Shown here in pieces: positions 62,460-64,000 of a stretch of DNA of 64,000 nucleotides. This stretch comes from Amphritea sp. (GTDB lineage Bacteria; Pseudomonadota; Gammaproteobacteria; Pseudomonadales; Balneatricaceae): the NCBI RefSeq assembly GCF_016744155.1, contig NZ_JADGEW010000007.1, forward strand, positions 62,001 to 126,000, in the 5' to 3' direction. The position numbers and the translations under genes are program-made. Numbering within the stretch: the first letter of the stretch is position 1; every line of letters begins with the position of its first letter. Below the pieces are notes generated by a model. That model saw only the letters and a program-made list of their open reading frames with translations. It made no database searches and was not told the DNA's origin.

Positions 62460-62485
62460 TGCGCCCTTGAACAGAACAAGCTAAT

Positions 62486-62516
62486 CTAAGGGCTGCCTCC
62501 GGGTAGCCCTTTTTTG
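62486..62516 (+). terminator. Terminator after lysS
   Basis: AAGGGCTGCC-TCC-GGGTAGCCCTT followed by a run of Ts, 27 bases after the lysS stop. Confidence 0.9.
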
Positions 62517-62533
62517 TCTTCAGGAAAGTCTCT

Positions 62534-62983
62534 ATGAGTTGGTTAATACCGCAGCAGAAACGACATTTACCCGGAAAACGCTGGATCAGTATTATTCTGC
62601 GCTCTGTGCATCTGGTGGGCATTGCAGGGCTTGCTGGGGCCTATCTGTTTAATCAGCCACAATCGGTATGGTTTCCCTATTTGATTGTGGGAGTGGGCAG
62701 TGGTGTCTTGATGGTGGCCAAAGAACTCTATGTTGACTCTATCTGGCTGTATCAGTTGCGGGGTCAGCTGGTGCTGTTCAAACTATTGCTACTGGCTGCC
62801 GGGATTTATTGGTTTGCCCATCCTCAAGCCTGGATCTATATTCTGGTTATTCTGATTTCCGGCGTCATTTCTCATGCACCGGGTAAAGTACGCTATTACT
62901 CCTTTATCTATGGCAAAACACTCACTCGTGATGTGTGGTTAGGAAAGAGTAAGCCTAAGATTAGAGACTGTGGCGATAATTAA
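62534..62983 (+). CDS. Conserved membrane protein
   Basis: 149 residues with four hydrophobic helices (about 20-42, 46-68, 82-97 and 100-118), a basic N-terminus (PQQKRHLPGKRW) and a charged tail. No family assigned. It starts just after the lysS terminator and lies 34 bases before ung. Confidence 0.65.
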   Translation: MSWLIPQQKRHLPGKRWISIILRSVHLVGIAGLAGAYLFNQPQSVWFPYLIVGVGSGVLMVAKELYVDSIWLYQLRGQLVLFKLLLLAAGIYWFAHPQAWIYILVILISGVISHAPGKVRYYSFIYGKTLTRDVWLGKSKPKIRDCGDN

Positions 62984-63017
62984 TATAAAGAGTTAAGAGT
63001 ATGAGAATTAACTGATA

Positions 63018-63698
63018 GTGTTGGAAAACGCACCGAGTTGGCAGCCATGGCTGGCCCCTGAATTTGATGCGCCTTATATGCAGAAGCTGCAAGCGTTCCT
63101 GCAGCGGGAGCGATTAGCGGGTAAAACTATTTATCCTGCATCAGAGAGCTGGTTTTACGCTTTGGAGGTTACACCTCTGGACCAGGTGAAAGTGGTGATT
63201 ATCGGACAAGACCCCTACCATCAGCCGGATCAGGCTCATGGATTGAGTTTTTCCGTGCGTCCAGGTATCAAAACGCCCCCCTCACTGGTGAATATCTACA
63301 AAGAGCTGGAAACAGATCTGGGAATTCCCCGTGCCACTCATGGTTATCTTGAAAGCTGGGCCCAACAGGGCGTATTGCTACTAAACGCTGTGCTCACGGT
63401 TGAAGACTCTAAAGCCGCTTCTCATCAGAAACAAGGCTGGGAGGCGTTTACCGATCAGGTCATCGCCACCGTAAATGAACAGTGCGAGAATGTCGTTTTT
63501 ATGCTCTGGGGAAGCTATGCCCAGAAAAAAGGCGCAAAGATAGATCTTCACCGGCATCTTGTACTTGAGTCTGTTCATCCATCCCCCTTGGCTGCTTACC
63601 GAGGGTTCTTTGGCTGTAAGCATTTCAGTCAGGCGAATGGTTATCTCTCGGCTAAAGGCCGAAGCCCGATTGACTGGCAGCTTCCGGAGATAATATAA
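63018..63698 (+). CDS. ung: Uracil-DNA glycosylase
   Basis: 226 residues of family 1 UDG. The water-activating loop [20 protein letters not shown] and the minor-groove loop [13 protein letters not shown] are both intact. It excises uracil from DNA. The frame begins with GTG at 63018 (next TTG at 63021); no ATG start is available close by. CTAG hairpins follow within 5 bases of the stop. Confidence 0.96.
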   Translation: MLENAPSWQPWLAPEFDAPYMQKLQAFLQRERLAGKTIYPASESWFYALEVTPLDQVKVVIIGQDPYHQPDQAHGLSFSVRPGIKTPPSLVNIYKELETDLGIPRATHGYLESWAQQGVLLLNAVLTVEDSKAASHQKQGWEAFTDQVIATVNEQCENVVFMLWGSYAQKKGAKIDLHRHLVLESVHPSPLAAYRGFFGCKHFSQANGYLSAKGRSPIDWQLPEII

Positions 63699-63702
63699 GT
63701 AG

Positions 63703-63750
63703 CTAGACGCGACTGCGTCGCTTGCTAGAACGGCGCTGCGCGCCTGCTAG
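63703..63750. repeat. Two CTAG-bounded hairpins after ung
   Basis: 63703-63728 (stem GCGAC-TGC-GTCGC) and 63725-63750 (stem GGCGC-TGC-GCGCC) share one CTAG. The second stem is a compensatory variant. A further CGAGCCACGAA fragment lies near 63850. Confidence 0.88.
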
Positions 63751-63901
63751 TGGCTAGGAGATCAAGAGCCTGCGGCCTAAGGTTAGTATTGTTGCTATGT
63801 TCGCAGGAAAAAACTAAAACAGTAAATTACTGATTGTGTTACGCTTTTTCGAGCCACGAAAGCGGAAGCTTTCCGCTCTGTCGACTGAAAGGAGACGCCC
63901 T

Positions 63902-64000
63902 ATGCCCGATACGGTTCGTTTGAAAGTGTTCCATCTGGACTCTGATGCACAGGAATCTCTTTCTCAACTGTTTGATCTGCGGTTGGATGAGATCTGGGCG
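63902..64000 (+). CDS. Unidentified gene, 3' truncated by window end
   Basis: An ATG at 63902 with AAAGGAG 8 bases upstream opens 33 codons that run off the window. Residues MPDTVRLKVFHLDSDAQESL are acidic and soluble-looking. Too short to assign. Confidence 0.6.
   Translation, partial: MPDTVRLKVFHLDSDAQESLSQLFDLRLDEIWA

Overview
This window looks like chromosome of a marine gammaproteobacterium, probably Oceanospirillales (Oceanospirillaceae-like). The evidence is the gene set: NhaD-type Na+/H+ antiporter, a short phasin, the succinylase DAP/lysine pathway, gammaproteobacterial gene pairs (pepA-holC-valS, lptFG, prfB-lysS, qmcA-nfeD), a YacL/UPF0231 protein and intermediate GC. No rRNA, tRNA, CRISPR array, prophage or recognisable insertion-sequence transposase was seen. 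The genus is an inference.

Layout. 0-7 kb: the end of a LysR regulator, a small unknown gene, then a leftward block with dapC, an ArsC/Spx-like gene, dapD, dapE, rlmA and two unknown genes. 7-12 kb: a PilZ protein facing an RND efflux pump and its adaptor. 12-19 kb: an alpha/beta hydrolase and a glycerate-kinase-like P-loop protein that overlap, a DUF2959 lipoprotein, and a leftward operon in which LetA is split in two, followed by a seven-MCE LetB and an unknown lipoprotein. 19-22.3 kb: fructosamine kinase family, pdxH, an esterase, SlyD-type FKBP and a YqaE-like protein. 22.3-38.5 kb is an accessory and signalling stretch: a small membrane protein behind an FNR-like promoter, hemerythrin-GGDEF, a TetR/CMD divergon, a membrane diguanylate cyclase, qmcA-nfeD, an exported truncated hemoglobin, a LysR/di-heme peroxidase divergon, a binding protein paired with a GGDEF-EAL protein, and yacL. 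38.5-45 kb: a DUF6765-like protein, a second esterase, a second di-heme peroxidase and a MarR/nitroreductase divergon. 45-64 kb is mostly core: valS, holC, pepA, lptFG, RDD and YeeE/YedE membrane proteins, a Sel1 protein, gloA, phasin, flavodoxin, nhaD, prfB, lysS and ung.

The strongest structure not explained by genes is a family of short palindromes bounded by CTAG (or CTCG). It lies between genes from about 39.6 kb to 63.8 kb and I saw none in the first 38 kb. The units keep the same outer ends, but the inner hairpin stems differ and stay self-complementary, so they vary by compensatory change. Units are mostly at convergent gene ends. In two places they form forward arrays, a spacer bounded by CTAGAAAAA/TTTTTCTAG, then reverse arrays. 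One such array and a second cluster flank a four-helix-bundle (S23-like) gene inserted between holC and valS, which are normally adjacent.

How genes work together: three GGDEF proteins (one also EAL) and a PilZ protein give a dense c-di-GMP signalling set. Two di-heme peroxidases, an AhpD-like protein, a nitroreductase-like protein, a truncated hemoglobin and a hemerythrin sensor point to oxygen and redox stress. Three divergent regulator/target pairs (TetR, MarR, LysR) carry visible inverted-repeat operators. LetA1-LetA2-LetB plus the new lipoprotein would make an envelope lipid-transport operon. All functions are inferred from sequence alone.
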